From Paenibacillus xylanexedens (lineage in GTDB: Bacteria > Bacillota > Bacilli > Paenibacillales > Paenibacillaceae): 55,237 nt of DNA. Location: NCBI RefSeq assembly GCF_017874615.1, contig NZ_JAGIKV010000035.1, positions 1 to 55,237 of the forward strand, written 5' to 3'. Made by a program: the position numbers and the translations under genes. Positions 1 through 8,158 of the stretch are shown here, one piece after another (position 1 is the stretch's first letter; each line of letters starts with the position of its first letter). The notes beneath the pieces are model-generated. The model had not been told where the DNA came from, did not search any database, and saw only the letters and a program-made list of their open reading frames with translations.

Positions 1-68
1 GTCTCCTGGTTATAGTAGTCATCCCGGTACAGGAACGCTACGATGTCGGCATCTTGCTCGATCGAACC
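1..68. repeat. Terminal direct repeat, left copy
   Basis: The 68 bases at the left end are identical to bases 55170-55237. Because dnaB reads in frame across the joint only if one copy is removed, the repeat is best explained as the overlap of a circular assembly, giving a 55,169-bp circle, rather than a natural terminal repeat of this length. Confidence 0.95.
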
Positions 69-1226
69 CGATTCCCGCAAGTCACTCATCATCGGGCGTT
101 TGTCCTGGCGTTGCTCGACTGCCCGACTGAGTTGGGACAATGCAACAACCGGAACATCCAATTCACGAGCCAATTGCTTCAAAGTCCTTGAAATCTCGGA
201 AACCTCTTGCTGTCGATTCTCAGAACCTTTTCCCTGACGACCTGCGATGAGCTGAAGGTAGTCGATGACGATCATCCCCAGTCCTTCTTGCTTTTTCAGG
301 CGACGACACTTCGCGCGGATCTCGTGAACAGTAATACCCGGCGAATCGTCGATACGGATATTTGTTGCACCCAGGATTCCGACTGCTTCAGCAAATTTTG
401 TCCAATCGCCTGAAGCAAAATCGCCCATCCTCATGTTACTTGCGTCGATGTTCCCCTCAGCACATACCATCCGCTGAACAAGTTGAGCTGCCGACATTTC
501 TAAGCTGAATATAGCTACAGGTTCGGTATTCCGAATGGCCACGTTCTGGGCAATGTTCAGAGCGAAAGCCGTTTTACCTACTGATGGTCGAGCAGCAACA
601 ATAATCAAATCACTCTTTTGCAATCCGGCTGTAATACTGTCCAAATCGGTGAAGCCTGTTTGAATACCTGTGACTGTACCGTTCTTAAAGTTGTCAAAAC
701 GAACCTCAGCAGATTCCACAACTTCAATCAACACATTTTCAATGCGTTTAAAATCCTGTTTTGGTGCTGCTCGATCAGTTAATTTGTTCTGTGCTTGTTG
801 AACGCTAGACATTAACTGCGACAGTTCGGTTCCAGCAGCTGCTTGTTGTATCAGAAGCATATTCGTCCGGATCAGCTCCCTGCGAACTGCCATATCCTGA
901 AGCTGTTCGAAGTAATAACCGGCATTTGCGGCAGTAGGTACTCCCCCCGCCAACTTAGCAAGGTAACTCACTCCACCGATATCATCCAGTTCACCTTTTT
1001 CCTTCAAGCTTTCCGTTACTGTAACCAGATCGATCGGATTTTGCCCTTCAGCCAATCCTGCAATCGTTTTGTAAATTAGGCTATGGGCCTTATCGTAAAA
1101 CGCATCTGCAGTGAGGATCTCTGCATGTTCCAAAGCTTCCACTGACTTAAGTATCAATGCACCCAGGGCAGCCTGTTCAAACTGCATACTGTGGGGCAGG
1201 TTATTTTCTATGTCGAAGCTTTGCAA
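1..1226 (-). CDS. dnaB: Replicative DNA helicase DnaB (N-terminal part; continues at the right end)
   Basis: Hexameric replicative helicase that unwinds the fork. The reading frame runs off base 1 and continues at 55169 down to 54995, giving 466 codons, normal for DnaB. I chose the TTG at 1226: it follows AAGGA at 8 nt spacing, and the protein then opens with the family pattern LPHSMQFEQAALGAL. An ATG at 1187 is the alternative and would lose this motif. Walker A (ARPSVGKTAF) lies near residues 212-219, followed by the RecA-like core with IVIDYLQLI and SQLSRAVEQR. The start overlaps the loader gene by 26 nt, as expected for translational coupling of initiator, loader and helicase. Confidence 0.95.
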   Translation of the reverse strand, partial: MQSFDIENNLPHSMQFEQAALGALILKSVEALEHAEILTADAFYDKAHSLIYKTIAGLAEGQNPIDLVTVTESLKEKGELDDIGGVSYLAKLAGGVPTAANAGYYFEQLQDMAVRRELIRTNMLLIQQAAAGTELSQLMSSVQQAQNKLTDRAAPKQDFKRIENVLIEVVESAEVRFDNFKNGTVTGIQTGFTDLDSITAGLQKSDLIIVAARPSVGKTAFALNIAQNVAIRNTEPVAIFSLEMSAAQLVQRMVCAEGNIDASNMRMGDFASGDWTKFAEAVGILGATNIRIDDSPGITVHEIRAKCRRLKKQEGLGMIVIDYLQLIAGRQGKGSENRQQEVSEISRTLKQLARELDVPVVALSQLSRAVEQRQDKRPMMSDLRESGSIEQDADIVAFLYRDDYYNQE

Positions 1227-1539
1227 GTAACTCATCCTTCCATCCCGGCGGCGGCGGGCAAGCTTTAAGAGCCGCTGCTTCTCTCTCCGCAAAATATGTT
1301 TCTGTTAAATCTCGCATTCGTTCACGTTCAATCTGTTCGCCAAGTCTTCCGCGGATCTCCGAGATGGTCGGCGGCCACTTTATAGTCTTGATATGCTGAT
1401 CCAAGTTTTGAATAGCTGCTTCATACGGAAAATCTTGAAGATGCTTGTAGTGGCGATCCACATTCTCCTCACTGTCATCGAAAGTCGGGTATTCGTCGGT
1501 GATCGCCATGAACAATCGAATAACATCAGCCTTTTCCAC
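1201..1539 (-). CDS. Helicase loader/inhibitor, SPP1 G39P-like
   Basis: 112 aa. Small protein that in the SPP1 system binds DnaB-type helicase and delivers it to the initiator at the origin. What is seen: an N-terminal helical domain with the pattern YPTFDDSEENVDRHYKHL, then PYEAAIQNLDQHIKTIKWPP and TISEIR, typical of the G39P/loader family, and a charged, proline-containing tail (CPPPPGW) that would be the helicase-binding end. The gene overlaps the initiator upstream by 14 nt and dnaB downstream by 26 nt, so the three are one translationally coupled unit. The family call rests on pattern and position, not on a search. Confidence 0.75.
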   Translation of the reverse strand: MEKADVIRLFMAITDEYPTFDDSEENVDRHYKHLQDFPYEAAIQNLDQHIKTIKWPPTISEIRGRLGEQIERERMRDLTETYFAEREAAALKACPPPPGWKDELLAKLRHRK

Positions 1540-2464
1540 GGGCTTCCTCCTCCCTCAGCCTTTGTTCTAAACTGTCCCTCTTTTGTTGCCTTAACGGTTG
1601 CTGTCTCCGACCACTCGGTACAGAACCTGTTGTAACTGAAGAACCTTTCCTTGCTTCGAAAGCATCGTCCAACGCTTTGGCTGCTTCAAATGTTTTGGCC
1701 CCAGACCTCAGATAATCTCCAAGGATCTTGGTAATAAGGGTGAACCTGTACCCTGAAGCAGCCAATGCTGCACGTTCCATTGCACGTATAACCACAGCCT
1801 CGTCCATGTTGTCCTCATCGATGTAAACGATAAGTTGCTGTGCTTGGAATGGATTGCATTCAAATCCAAACACTCGCTTGTGAGCCGAGTAAAATGATTC
1901 ATACTCCGGATCAGGTGGTCGATCAATTTGATTCTCGTCTGCAGTAGCAGATGATGAAGCAGAAGAAGAAAGAAGAAGATCTTTTAATACAGGGTCTAAA
2001 ATTTGTTCCACTTTTCGTTCTACTTGCGGAATGTGGTTTAATTTTTGTTCCGCTTTGTCACCTACCCCGTCAAAGTGGTCTAGTTTTTGTTCTACTTCCT
2101 GTCCTGCTTCGCTAGAGTAGCTATCCAAGTGGTTCAAATTTTGTTCCACTCCGACACCCAGCAGGTCAAATTCGACGCTGTAATCTCCTTTTGATTGCCC
2201 TCTTGGTGGTTGAATGTAAGCAATCAATCCTGCATCAACGAGCTTTTTTCGATGAGCATTTAGCGTACCTTTGTTCGTAATCCCTGTTTGAACCATGAGA
2301 TCCTTATTGGTCATTTTCCACGCCTTACGCCACCCAAGCTTTGCACTGCGTCGCCATAAGGCAATCATTATTGCTATCCCTTCAGGACCAAACTCTTCCG
2401 GCCCGCCAATGGCTTCAAATTGTTCCAGAAGCCCGGAAAGGGTCGGTCTGGCTGTCTCGGTCAC
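1526..2464 (-). CDS. DnaD-like replication initiator (SPP1 G38P-type)
   Basis: About 312 aa. N-terminal part (GLLEQFEAIGG to AGLIAYIQPPRGQSKGDY) is a winged helix like the DnaD/G38P initiators. The middle is a low-complexity linker with repeated EQKL/EQNL-N/D-H units and a poly-Ser stretch. The C-terminal part (YESFYSAHKRVFGF to KILGDYL) resembles the DnaD-B2 DNA-binding domain. I prefer the GTG at 2464 because it follows GGGAGGGGGAG; the ATG at 2506 extends the frame by 14 codons but has no convincing ribosome site. It lies directly before the loader and helicase, so it probably binds the phage origin and recruits DnaB through the loader. The Gln/Asn-rich repeated linker is unusual. Confidence 0.75.
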   Translation of the reverse strand: MTETARPTLSGLLEQFEAIGGPEEFGPEGIAIMIALWRRSAKLGWRKAWKMTNKDLMVQTGITNKGTLNAHRKKLVDAGLIAYIQPPRGQSKGDYSVEFDLLGVGVEQNLNHLDSYSSEAGQEVEQKLDHFDGVGDKAEQKLNHIPQVERKVEQILDPVLKDLLLSSSASSSATADENQIDRPPDPEYESFYSAHKRVFGFECNPFQAQQLIVYIDEDNMDEAVVIRAMERAALAASGYRFTLITKILGDYLRSGAKTFEAAKALDDAFEARKGSSVTTGSVPSGRRQQPLRQQKRDSLEQRLREEEARGKG

Positions 2465-2515
2465 TTGCGTCTCCCCCTCCCGTAGCAGCCGTGATTTCAG
2501 TTCCATACACCAATG

Positions 2516-2800
2516 TTATTTCTGTTGAACAGCGTAAACAGCGACATCGAACTTGCTTTCTTTACCTGTAATTTCTTGAATAACCGTTTGTATTCCATGT
2601 CCGAATTGTGCAATTAGATCGTTGATTGCATCTGGCATTTGGTTCGGTTCAGTGGTAATAGCTGCCTGTGCTCCCAATGAAAAAGCAACGTCTCTTAAAT
2701 GGGATTCGATAGCTTCTGGCCCTTCAATTACAGCTTCCTCAAACATCTTCTGGAGCTGGTTAAATGTCGCTTTTCTGCTGGTCTGTGTGCTATTGTTCAT
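2516..2800 (-). CDS. Early protein of unknown function, 94 aa
   Basis: Not recognised. Acidic, mostly helical protein with the stretch KMFEEAVIEGPEAIESHL and a hydrophobic-patterned C-terminal half ending YAVQQK. The start follows GGAAGGAG at 9 nt spacing, and the first 11 nt overlap the end of the gene before it, so it is translated with the replication operon. No membrane segment or cysteine motif. Its place just before the initiator suggests an accessory role in early replication or recombination, but that is position only. Confidence 0.7.
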   Translation of the reverse strand: MNNSTQTSRKATFNQLQKMFEEAVIEGPEAIESHLRDVAFSLGAQAAITTEPNQMPDAINDLIAQFGHGIQTVIQEITGKESKFDVAVYAVQQK

Positions 2801-2990
2801 TCTGATTGCTCCTTCCTAATCCAATTCGAACTTGTTTTTGGACCCTTTCCCATGCATCAACGTATACAGCTTCTGGATCATCATCGTCATGTAAGTCAAC
2901 AACAATGCTGGCTTCCACTTTCAGACTTTGGAAATTGCCCAGGTTCTTCGTATATGAAGCCCCAACAGAGACTTGCTTAACAGTTGCCAT
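2790..2990 (-). CDS. Conserved small early phage protein, 66 aa
   Basis: Starts VKQVSVGASYTKNLGNFQS and continues with KVEASIVVDLHDDDDPEAVY, a beta-rich pattern I recognise as common in small early phage proteins near recombinases, for which I know no function. The acidic DDDDPE run followed by an amphipathic helix (VDAWERVQKQV) is typical. It overlaps the next gene by 11 nt and is 3 nt from the gene before it, so it is part of the RecT/MBL transcription unit. Confidence 0.7.
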   Translation of the reverse strand: MATVKQVSVGASYTKNLGNFQSLKVEASIVVDLHDDDDPEAVYVDAWERVQKQVRIGLGRSNQNEQ

Positions 2991-2993
2991 GTA

Positions 2994-3191
2994 TCATCGA
3001 CCCTTTCTATTTTGTAAGAATACATGCGGATACTTGGCCCGCTTTACTTCCCAATCAGGGTACCCGCGTTCAAAATACGCAATGGTTTCACGTTGAAAGG
3101 CTGCCTTGTCTGTATCGAACAACTTCCAAATCCGATCCCCCATCATGCTCTTCAGGAGCGGCTTGCCTGACAGATCGTTGATATCGATCAC
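2994..3191 (-). CDS. Small early protein of unknown function, 65 aa
   Basis: Not recognised. Basic protein rich in aromatics and Arg/Lys (MMGDRIWKLFDTDKAAF, then YFERGYPDWEVKRAKYP), with no membrane segment or cysteine pairs. It starts inside the last codons of the MBL-fold gene (4-nt overlap), a sign of translational coupling, so it probably acts with the recombination genes. Nothing else can be said from sequence. Confidence 0.65.
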   Translation of the reverse strand: MIDINDLSGKPLLKSMMGDRIWKLFDTDKAAFQRETIAYFERGYPDWEVKRAKYPHVFLQNRKGR

Positions 3192-3895
3192 CTACCCGCT
3201 ACATATACCTGTTTGCCTGTGAGGGCTGCTATTTCCCGTTTGAACATCGCTTCATCTGAATTGTTGTCTGACAGGTGAAGCAAGTGAATCTCTTGCACAT
3301 GCCGCATGTCGTTCGCTCGGATGAATTCCTTCACGTTCTCGAGCGAGAAGTGCGAACGCAACAATCTATGTTTCATGACCGCCGGCACATGGCCAGCGGC
3401 GATATTTTGATTAAGGATCTGGATGGAATAATTGCACTCAATCATGATGTGAGTAAGTGCGGTAAAACGATGCTTGATGTAATAGGTATCTGTTGCAAAC
3501 AGAAGCTTGTCCCCTGCTGTATTAGCCAAGAGGAACCCCAAGGGCTCCGCTGCGTCATGCTGAACATCAAAGGGTAGAATTGACCAGGTACCAATGGTGA
3601 ATGGCTCAAGTGCCGATACACGCCGCACACGATGACTGTCTATCCCTAAAGCATCAGCAGTGCCGGAACTGGTGTATATGTCCACTCCTGCCTTGATCAG
3701 ATCTTTGACAGCGATGCTATGGTCACCATGTTCATGAGTTACGAGACATCCGGACAATGATGACACCTGAAATGCAAGACCACGCTGAATGTCCTTATAG
3801 CGCAACCCTGCATCCAGCAGCAGGGACGTGTGGCCGTCCGTGATTCGGTAGGCGTTACCCGCGCTACTGGAGCCGAGGGAAGTAATCTCGACCAT
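3188..3895 (-). CDS. MBL-fold metallo-hydrolase (YycJ-like)
   Basis: 235 aa, a single metallo-beta-lactamase domain. The metal-binding motif THEHGDHS is present with H54, H56, D58 and H59; further family landmarks are SLGSSSAGNAYRI at the N-terminus, LLFATDTYYIKHR for the next metal ligand and IHLLHLSDNNSD near the end. These are the features of the YycJ/WalJ group, whose members act on nucleic acid or small substrates. It begins by overlapping the RecT stop and lies in the same operon as a Rad50-like ATPase, so a nuclease partner of RecT is the natural inference. No exonuclease of YqaJ or lambda type is seen, which makes this the best candidate for 5' end processing. Confidence 0.85.
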   Translation of the reverse strand: MVEITSLGSSSAGNAYRITDGHTSLLLDAGLRYKDIQRGLAFQVSSLSGCLVTHEHGDHSIAVKDLIKAGVDIYTSSGTADALGIDSHRVRRVSALEPFTIGTWSILPFDVQHDAAEPLGFLLANTAGDKLLFATDTYYIKHRFTALTHIMIECNYSIQILNQNIAAGHVPAVMKHRLLRSHFSLENVKEFIRANDMRHVQEIHLLHLSDNNSDEAMFKREIAALTGKQVYVAGR

Positions 3896-4932
3896 CAGAA
3901 TCCAGGTCCAGTTCCACCGGAAGTATCTTCATCACCGAAAGTCATTTCAGGCTGTCCATCACCTGAAGGTTGATCGTCGTTAGGAACATCATCCAGGTGT
4001 GGCGGGGTAACATCGATTACGTCACGATTTGCATTCGCTCTAATCTCTTCTGAAACCTCAGCATCTGACAAGTCGCTCTCTATCTGTTTCAGGCGCAGAT
4101 AATCATCGTCTATCTTCTGTGAGTCAATGGTGATATCGTTGTGTGCCGCACGATAAACGGTCTTCCAGCACATTTTTTCGTGCCATCCTTCCACCGTTTC
4201 CTTGCCCACCTTCTTCTTATTCTCCCAAACGTCTTTCTCTCCGCCCCAGAACTCAACACTCGCTTTTTCTGGTTTACGTTTTTCAATCTCCTTGAGGGTC
4301 ATCATGACTAATTTATTTTTTTGAGGGGTTTTGATAAAAGAGTGAAAATAAAATCCGCCAAGGATAGTCCCACGGTCAAAAGGGTTTTTGATCTCAAATT
4401 CATAACTTTCATGTGGGTGGTTTGCATCTTTCTTAATAGGTGCAAAGTAATCATTGGAGTAAACCAGTTCAACAGTTACATGGTCAGGAACTTCCAATCC
4501 GTATTTCACTGATTTGAGTTCAAGGCCCCGGTACCCTTCGATAAAACCGATATCGTATTTACCTGTATTGTTGTTTTTAAAAGGGATCAAGCTAATATGA
4601 TTCGGCTGCGCTGGATCGAAACCAATACGAGCATAAGCAACTACATCGCGTGACAACTTATCCATGTTCACGTTCGCCCAAGTCATAGGAACAGGATCAC
4701 GATACTGGTCAGATTTTTTCAGACGCTTTTCTTCTGCAGTCTTCAACACTGCATCCAAAGCAATGAAGTAATTCTGAGCAAGGCGCTTCTGGAAGTTGGT
4801 AAGAGCAACCTCGCCAACGCTTGAACCAAATTCAGAAATGACTTTGGTCATAAAGCGCTCAGACTGTGTCGGCTCTGTTTTAGCAATGGCTTGCTCCCCT
4901 GGTTGGGGAGCTTGTTGTTTTTCTGTACTCAA
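3895..4932 (-). CDS. recT: RecT-family single-strand annealing recombinase
   Basis: 345 aa. Anneals complementary single strands during phage recombination and concatemer formation. The core is clear: FQKRLAQNYFIALDAVL, PMTWANVNMDKLSRDVV, ARIGFDPAQPNHISLIPF and GFIEGYRGLELKSVKYGL match the RecT order and spacing. The C-terminal 60 residues are acidic and Pro/Gly-rich (DDQPSGDGQPEMTFGDED), likely the tail that contacts partner proteins. Start is TTG at 4932, following AAAGGAG at 9 nt and sitting one base after the ATPase stop. Flanked by a Rad50-like ATPase and an MBL hydrolase in one operon. Confidence 0.93.
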   Translation of the reverse strand: MSTEKQQAPQPGEQAIAKTEPTQSERFMTKVISEFGSSVGEVALTNFQKRLAQNYFIALDAVLKTAEEKRLKKSDQYRDPVPMTWANVNMDKLSRDVVAYARIGFDPAQPNHISLIPFKNNNTGKYDIGFIEGYRGLELKSVKYGLEVPDHVTVELVYSNDYFAPIKKDANHPHESYEFEIKNPFDRGTILGGFYFHSFIKTPQKNKLVMMTLKEIEKRKPEKASVEFWGGEKDVWENKKKVGKETVEGWHEKMCWKTVYRAAHNDITIDSQKIDDDYLRLKQIESDLSDAEVSEEIRANANRDVIDVTPPHLDDVPNDDQPSGDGQPEMTFGDEDTSGGTGPGF

Positions 4933-6975
4933 TTAAATCGCTCCTTTTGCTTGTTTAACTGTTTGAATTGCTGCATCAAGTCCTTCTGCAAAAATCACAT
5001 CATCAGGTTTTTGAATTCGCAGTATTTTATCGTCTTCAGATACCACCAAACGGATCACTTGTGCATCTGTATCGATGAGCTGCGTCACGGCTTCGGCATT
5101 GTCTACGAAGATCGGTGCTGAGAATCCGTAATGCTGTCCAAGCGTATTGATGATGTCCAAACCTACGTTGATCCGAGCAGCGTTGTTCAAACCGCCCTCA
5201 TACGGAACGCCGTTGAACAACGTCTTGCAGACATCCTTCAGACCACCATTGATCTGTTCCTCAAAGAGTCTGAACCGGGCATATTTGAATTTGCTATTGA
5301 TCTTGGATTCAAGAAGCGACACTTTCGTTCGTGTGAACTCTTCTGTGAGGTAGAGCTCGTGTTCCAGCTTCTCAAACTCGCCTGCAAGCTTACGCTCCTG
5401 TTCAGCCAGCTCAGCGATTCGTTCCTCAGTTGCCTTTACTGTCGCCAGCTTCGCTTTGTCCGTTTCCAAGTCTTCCACCTGTGAGCGGATCAACCGGATC
5501 TCAGCTTGCACTTTGCCGATAGCATCCGCGGAAGAAGAACGAAGCTGTTCAATCTCAGCGCGGACTTGTTCTCCTTCGCGTTGCTTGGACTGGTACTTGG
5601 TATTGTCAGCCGGATCAGCAACATTCGTTCGCAAGCTCTGCAGGGTTGCTTCTGCCGCCGTAACTTCTACCGCCTTCGATACAATTTCCTCCTGCAGCTT
5701 GGCCAACTCGCTTTCAAGTGTCTTTAATGCTTTTTCAAGGTCTTTCTTCTCTGCTGCTGCAAGTTTACCGTCAGCACTTATTGCTTCCAGACGTTTGGAC
5801 TTGTCCAGATTAAATGCTTCAAGCGCTTTGTCCTTTGCCGACTGGACTTGATCCTCAGGAAGTGCTTGTCCGCATGTAGGGCAGTTTGCATCATGCTCGT
5901 GTTCGTGTACCGGATATTGGAGACTATCAAGGGAAGTCCATTCTGCCCGCAGCCTTGTAACCTGGCTATCAGCACGAGTGATCTGTCCTTTATAGCGTTC
6001 TTCCTCACGTTGCCCTGCAGTTAATCGGGACTGTAGTTCAGAAGCCTCACCACGTAATTGCGAAAGCCTTGCTTGTTGCCCGCTTACTGCTTGTAATCCA
6101 TCTGCCTGAATCACTTGCTTAATTTCAGTCAATTCTGCGTTGATCTCACGCAAGCGGATCTCCTTGGCCGACAATTCACCACCGGATTGAATCCGTTGAA
6201 GCTCAGCGGTCTTGGCATCAACTCTACCGCGCATCGTTTCAATGTCCTCCTGCAGAAGTTCAGCATCCAGGTCGGATACGTCTGGCATGCTTCGGTGGGC
6301 TTCATCGATGCGAACCGGGATCTTCTCCAGTTCCTTGTTGATCTCAGTCCGACGAGCTGCGATGACCTTGCGGTGATCCTCAAGGCTTCGATCTCCAAGA
6401 ATGTCAGCCAATGGCGCGAGTTGCTTGCTGCTTGCAATGATTTCGGCATCCGTCATTTCCCCACACACTTCCAGAAGCACTTTGCGACGCGCATCCGGTT
6501 TAAGAATCTCGTTAAAGTAAGAAGGACTTGTCAGCAACTTGAAGATGTCTTCACTTATAAGTCCATCGACTTCGGCCTTGTACTGTCCTTGCTTAATTGG
6601 AACACCGTCCACATAATAATCTGTTGTATGACCACCAAATTCTGCCGCCGCTTGCCCCCGCTTACGCGTCCATTTCTCGGCAAAGACCTTTTTGAAAGAA
6701 CGGCGACGACGGTCAACCATCAGGATTGCTTCAACCTCATGTTGCAGGCCGTGCTCAGCAACTTTTCCGGCTTCATCCAGACCTTTGATTTCAAAGTCCG
6801 TGCGATTTTGGCTGTCTTTACCGAACAGCGTCCATACGAATGCATCGAACAACGTTGTTTTGCCTGTGGCATTGTCACCGTAAGCAGAAACACTGCGACC
6901 GTCAGCTTCCAGTACGAAATCCCTTAAACCTTTGAAATTGCGAAGAGTCAGGGAAGTCAAAGTAATTTGTCTCAT
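4933..6975 (-). CDS. Rad50/SbcC-like ATPase with zinc hook
   Basis: 680 aa SMC-type ATPase. Walker A is GDNATGKTT at residues 33-41 after an N-terminal strand typical of Rad50/RecF (LTSLTLRNFKGLRDF). Two long coiled-coil arms (about 200-350 and 380-560) flank the zinc hook CPTCGQ with C365 and C368, which dimerises Rad50 proteins. The C-terminal ATPase half carries FVDNAEAVTQLIDTD and LVVSED in place of a textbook Walker B. Members of this family organise DNA ends for a nuclease. No Mre11/SbcD-like nuclease follows; the downstream RecT and MBL-fold genes are the likely partners. ATG start with GGAGAAG ribosome site, overlapping the upstream gene by 4 nt. Confidence 0.9.
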   Translation of the reverse strand: MRQITLTSLTLRNFKGLRDFVLEADGRSVSAYGDNATGKTTLFDAFVWTLFGKDSQNRTDFEIKGLDEAGKVAEHGLQHEVEAILMVDRRRRSFKKVFAEKWTRKRGQAAAEFGGHTTDYYVDGVPIKQGQYKAEVDGLISEDIFKLLTSPSYFNEILKPDARRKVLLEVCGEMTDAEIIASSKQLAPLADILGDRSLEDHRKVIAARRTEINKELEKIPVRIDEAHRSMPDVSDLDAELLQEDIETMRGRVDAKTAELQRIQSGGELSAKEIRLREINAELTEIKQVIQADGLQAVSGQQARLSQLRGEASELQSRLTAGQREEERYKGQITRADSQVTRLRAEWTSLDSLQYPVHEHEHDANCPTCGQALPEDQVQSAKDKALEAFNLDKSKRLEAISADGKLAAAEKKDLEKALKTLESELAKLQEEIVSKAVEVTAAEATLQSLRTNVADPADNTKYQSKQREGEQVRAEIEQLRSSSADAIGKVQAEIRLIRSQVEDLETDKAKLATVKATEERIAELAEQERKLAGEFEKLEHELYLTEEFTRTKVSLLESKINSKFKYARFRLFEEQINGGLKDVCKTLFNGVPYEGGLNNAARINVGLDIINTLGQHYGFSAPIFVDNAEAVTQLIDTDAQVIRLVVSEDDKILRIQKPDDVIFAEGLDAAIQTVKQAKGAI

Positions 6976-7175
6976 GCGCTCTTCTCCTTTGATTTGAAGT
7001 GCTGGCTGATTGCATCCGCTACAGCCGCAAGTTGATCGTCATCGGCCATCAGTTCAACGGAACCAAATGTACCCGAGACGGAAAGTATTGCTGGCGTGTA
7101 GTGCATCGCTGGTTTAACAGCAGCGTCAATGGTTTGAGCGGATAAGTCGACAGTAATAGCAGTCGTTTTACTCAT
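6972..7175 (-). CDS. Small early protein of unknown function, 67 aa
   Basis: Not recognised. I place the start at 7175, where ATG follows AAGGAGG at 7 nt; an open frame continues to 7241 but without a ribosome site. Sequence is alternating hydrophobic/polar (SKTTAITVDLSAQTIDAAV, LSVSGTFGSVELMADDD) followed by a helix ending in KSKEKSA, suggesting a small alpha/beta fold. The stop overlaps the start of the Rad50-like gene, so they are translationally coupled. Confidence 0.7.
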   Translation of the reverse strand: MSKTTAITVDLSAQTIDAAVKPAMHYTPAILSVSGTFGSVELMADDDQLAAVADAISQHFKSKEKSA

Positions 7176-7251
7176 AACGTCCTCCTTGTTTGGAACGGTC
7201 ACCCATGGTAAGATGACCGTGTATCCATATTTAATTTTCAATGTTCTGAGA

Positions 7252-7278
7252 TAGCCCGCTGCAACGGGCTATTTTTCG
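7252..7278 (+). terminator. Hairpin with plus-strand T-run near an early gene end
   Basis: Perfect 7-bp stem (TAGCCCG / CGGGCTA, loop of 6) followed on the plus strand by TTTTTCGTTTTC. It overlaps the stop codon of the minus-strand gene at 7269. The T-run is on the antisense side of the early operon, so it would stop plus-strand transcripts; on the minus strand it would act only as an RNA hairpin. Confidence 0.5.
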
Positions 7279-7517
7279 TTTTCCGGAACAGGTCCGTCTT
7301 CTGCAATCGTCTTCCATTCAACGATGACTGGAGCGTTCTCAACATTAGAAATCAGTTCCCCATCTTCATCCAAAACGTGATATTCCGAATGAACATGATC
7401 CTCGTATTCCAAACTCATGTTCTTAACCTCAATAACCTCGCGACCTTCAATCTCGGTACCGACCTCAAACACACGAGTCGGGTTACTGACTACGGTCAGC
7501 CGATGAATAATTTGCAC
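7269..7517 (-). CDS. Early protein of unknown function, 82 aa
   Basis: Not recognised. GTG start at 7517 follows GGGAGG at 7 nt. Beta-rich acidic protein (RVFEVGTEIEGREVIEV, EYEDHVHSEYHVLDEDG) with a final acidic, proline-containing tail; the spacing of strands suggests a small barrel. It lies in the early minus operon, and its stop sits inside a strong hairpin at 7252-7271. Confidence 0.7.
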   Translation of the reverse strand: MQIIHRLTVVSNPTRVFEVGTEIEGREVIEVKNMSLEYEDHVHSEYHVLDEDGELISNVENAPVIVEWKTIAEDGPVPENEK

Positions 7518-7648
7518 GTGTTATCCTCCCTTCATATGTATTGATGCGTCAGCCGCATCTCACCGCCAACGGAACGGGAGTTGGTTATGAAACCCGTCCC
7601 GCAAGCAGTGAGACAAGGCCGACAATGGCCTGTCCATAACTTGTATCG
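7518..7648. other. Intergenic segment with inverted repeats
   Basis: 131 nt between two early genes. Contains short inverted arms (CTCAC ... GTGAG around 7559-7612, and ACGGG / CCCGT inside it) that could fold the minus-strand early transcript into a branched structure just upstream of the GTG start at 7517. A 25-codon frame without ribosome site is present but not supported as a gene. Confidence 0.3.
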
Positions 7649-7885
7649 TTAAATCTTCTCAATCTCCGCTACAGCCTGCGCCATGTATTCTGGCGGCAAC
7701 TCACGCAAGGTTTCAGCAGCGTTGTGCCAGCGATTAAAAATATCTTCTCTCGCCTGCCAAAGTGCTTCAAACTCAGGTTCCAATGGTGATCCTTCATAAG
7801 ATGAAACAGCAGCTGTGTTCTCTCTGAAGGCTTTAGCGGATTCAACGTAATTAACAATGATTTGGATGTATAATATATCTTTCAT
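7649..7885 (-). CDS. Early protein of unknown function, 78 aa
   Basis: Not recognised. Largely helical: a hydrophobic N-terminus (DILYIQIIVNYVESAKAF), a central acidic helix (LEPEFEALWQAREDIFNRW) and a final LRELPPEYMAQAVAEIEKI. The ATG follows AAGGGGGAATCGGT and overlaps the previous gene by 4 nt, so translation is coupled. No metal-binding residues; the first segment is too polar to call a membrane helix. Confidence 0.7.
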   Translation of the reverse strand: MKDILYIQIIVNYVESAKAFRENTAAVSSYEGSPLEPEFEALWQAREDIFNRWHNAAETLRELPPEYMAQAVAEIEKI

Positions 7886-8154
7886 ACCGATTCCCCCTTG
7901 CGCTTTGACTCGGGAGACGATAAAATAAGCAGCACAAGAGACTTTAAACGTGTTCTCTTACCGAGTGTCCGCCCTGCCAGGCGGGCATTTTCTATTTCTG
8001 CTTCTGCGAACCGGATCATCCGGTTAAGATATTCCTCTGCATTATTCATCTTTCCAGGCAACATTCTTTCAGGCTGCTTCCGAATCAGTTTCAAGTTATG
8101 TAAAGAATTTTTCCCAGCTTGCAACGCTTCGGCTGCCAATTGTTCACGCGACAT
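7882..8154 (-). CDS. Early protein of unknown function, 90 aa
   Basis: Not recognised. Basic, helical protein (REQLAAEALQAGKNSLHNL, then NNAEEYLNRMIRFAEAEI) whose C-terminal part is Arg/Lys/Ser-rich (TLGKRTRLKS ... PESKRKGESV). Start at 8154 follows GGGGG at 8 nt and lies four bases after the stop of the small HTH gene. The basic character would allow nucleic-acid binding, but no known fold is recognised. Confidence 0.7.
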   Translation of the reverse strand: MSREQLAAEALQAGKNSLHNLKLIRKQPERMLPGKMNNAEEYLNRMIRFAEAEIENARLAGRTLGKRTRLKSLVLLILSSPESKRKGESV

Positions 8155-8158
8155 TCGT

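Noticed and set aside
6115..6927. 270-aa plus-strand open frame
   Set aside because: Antisense shadow of the Rad50-like ATPase gene, no ribosome site.
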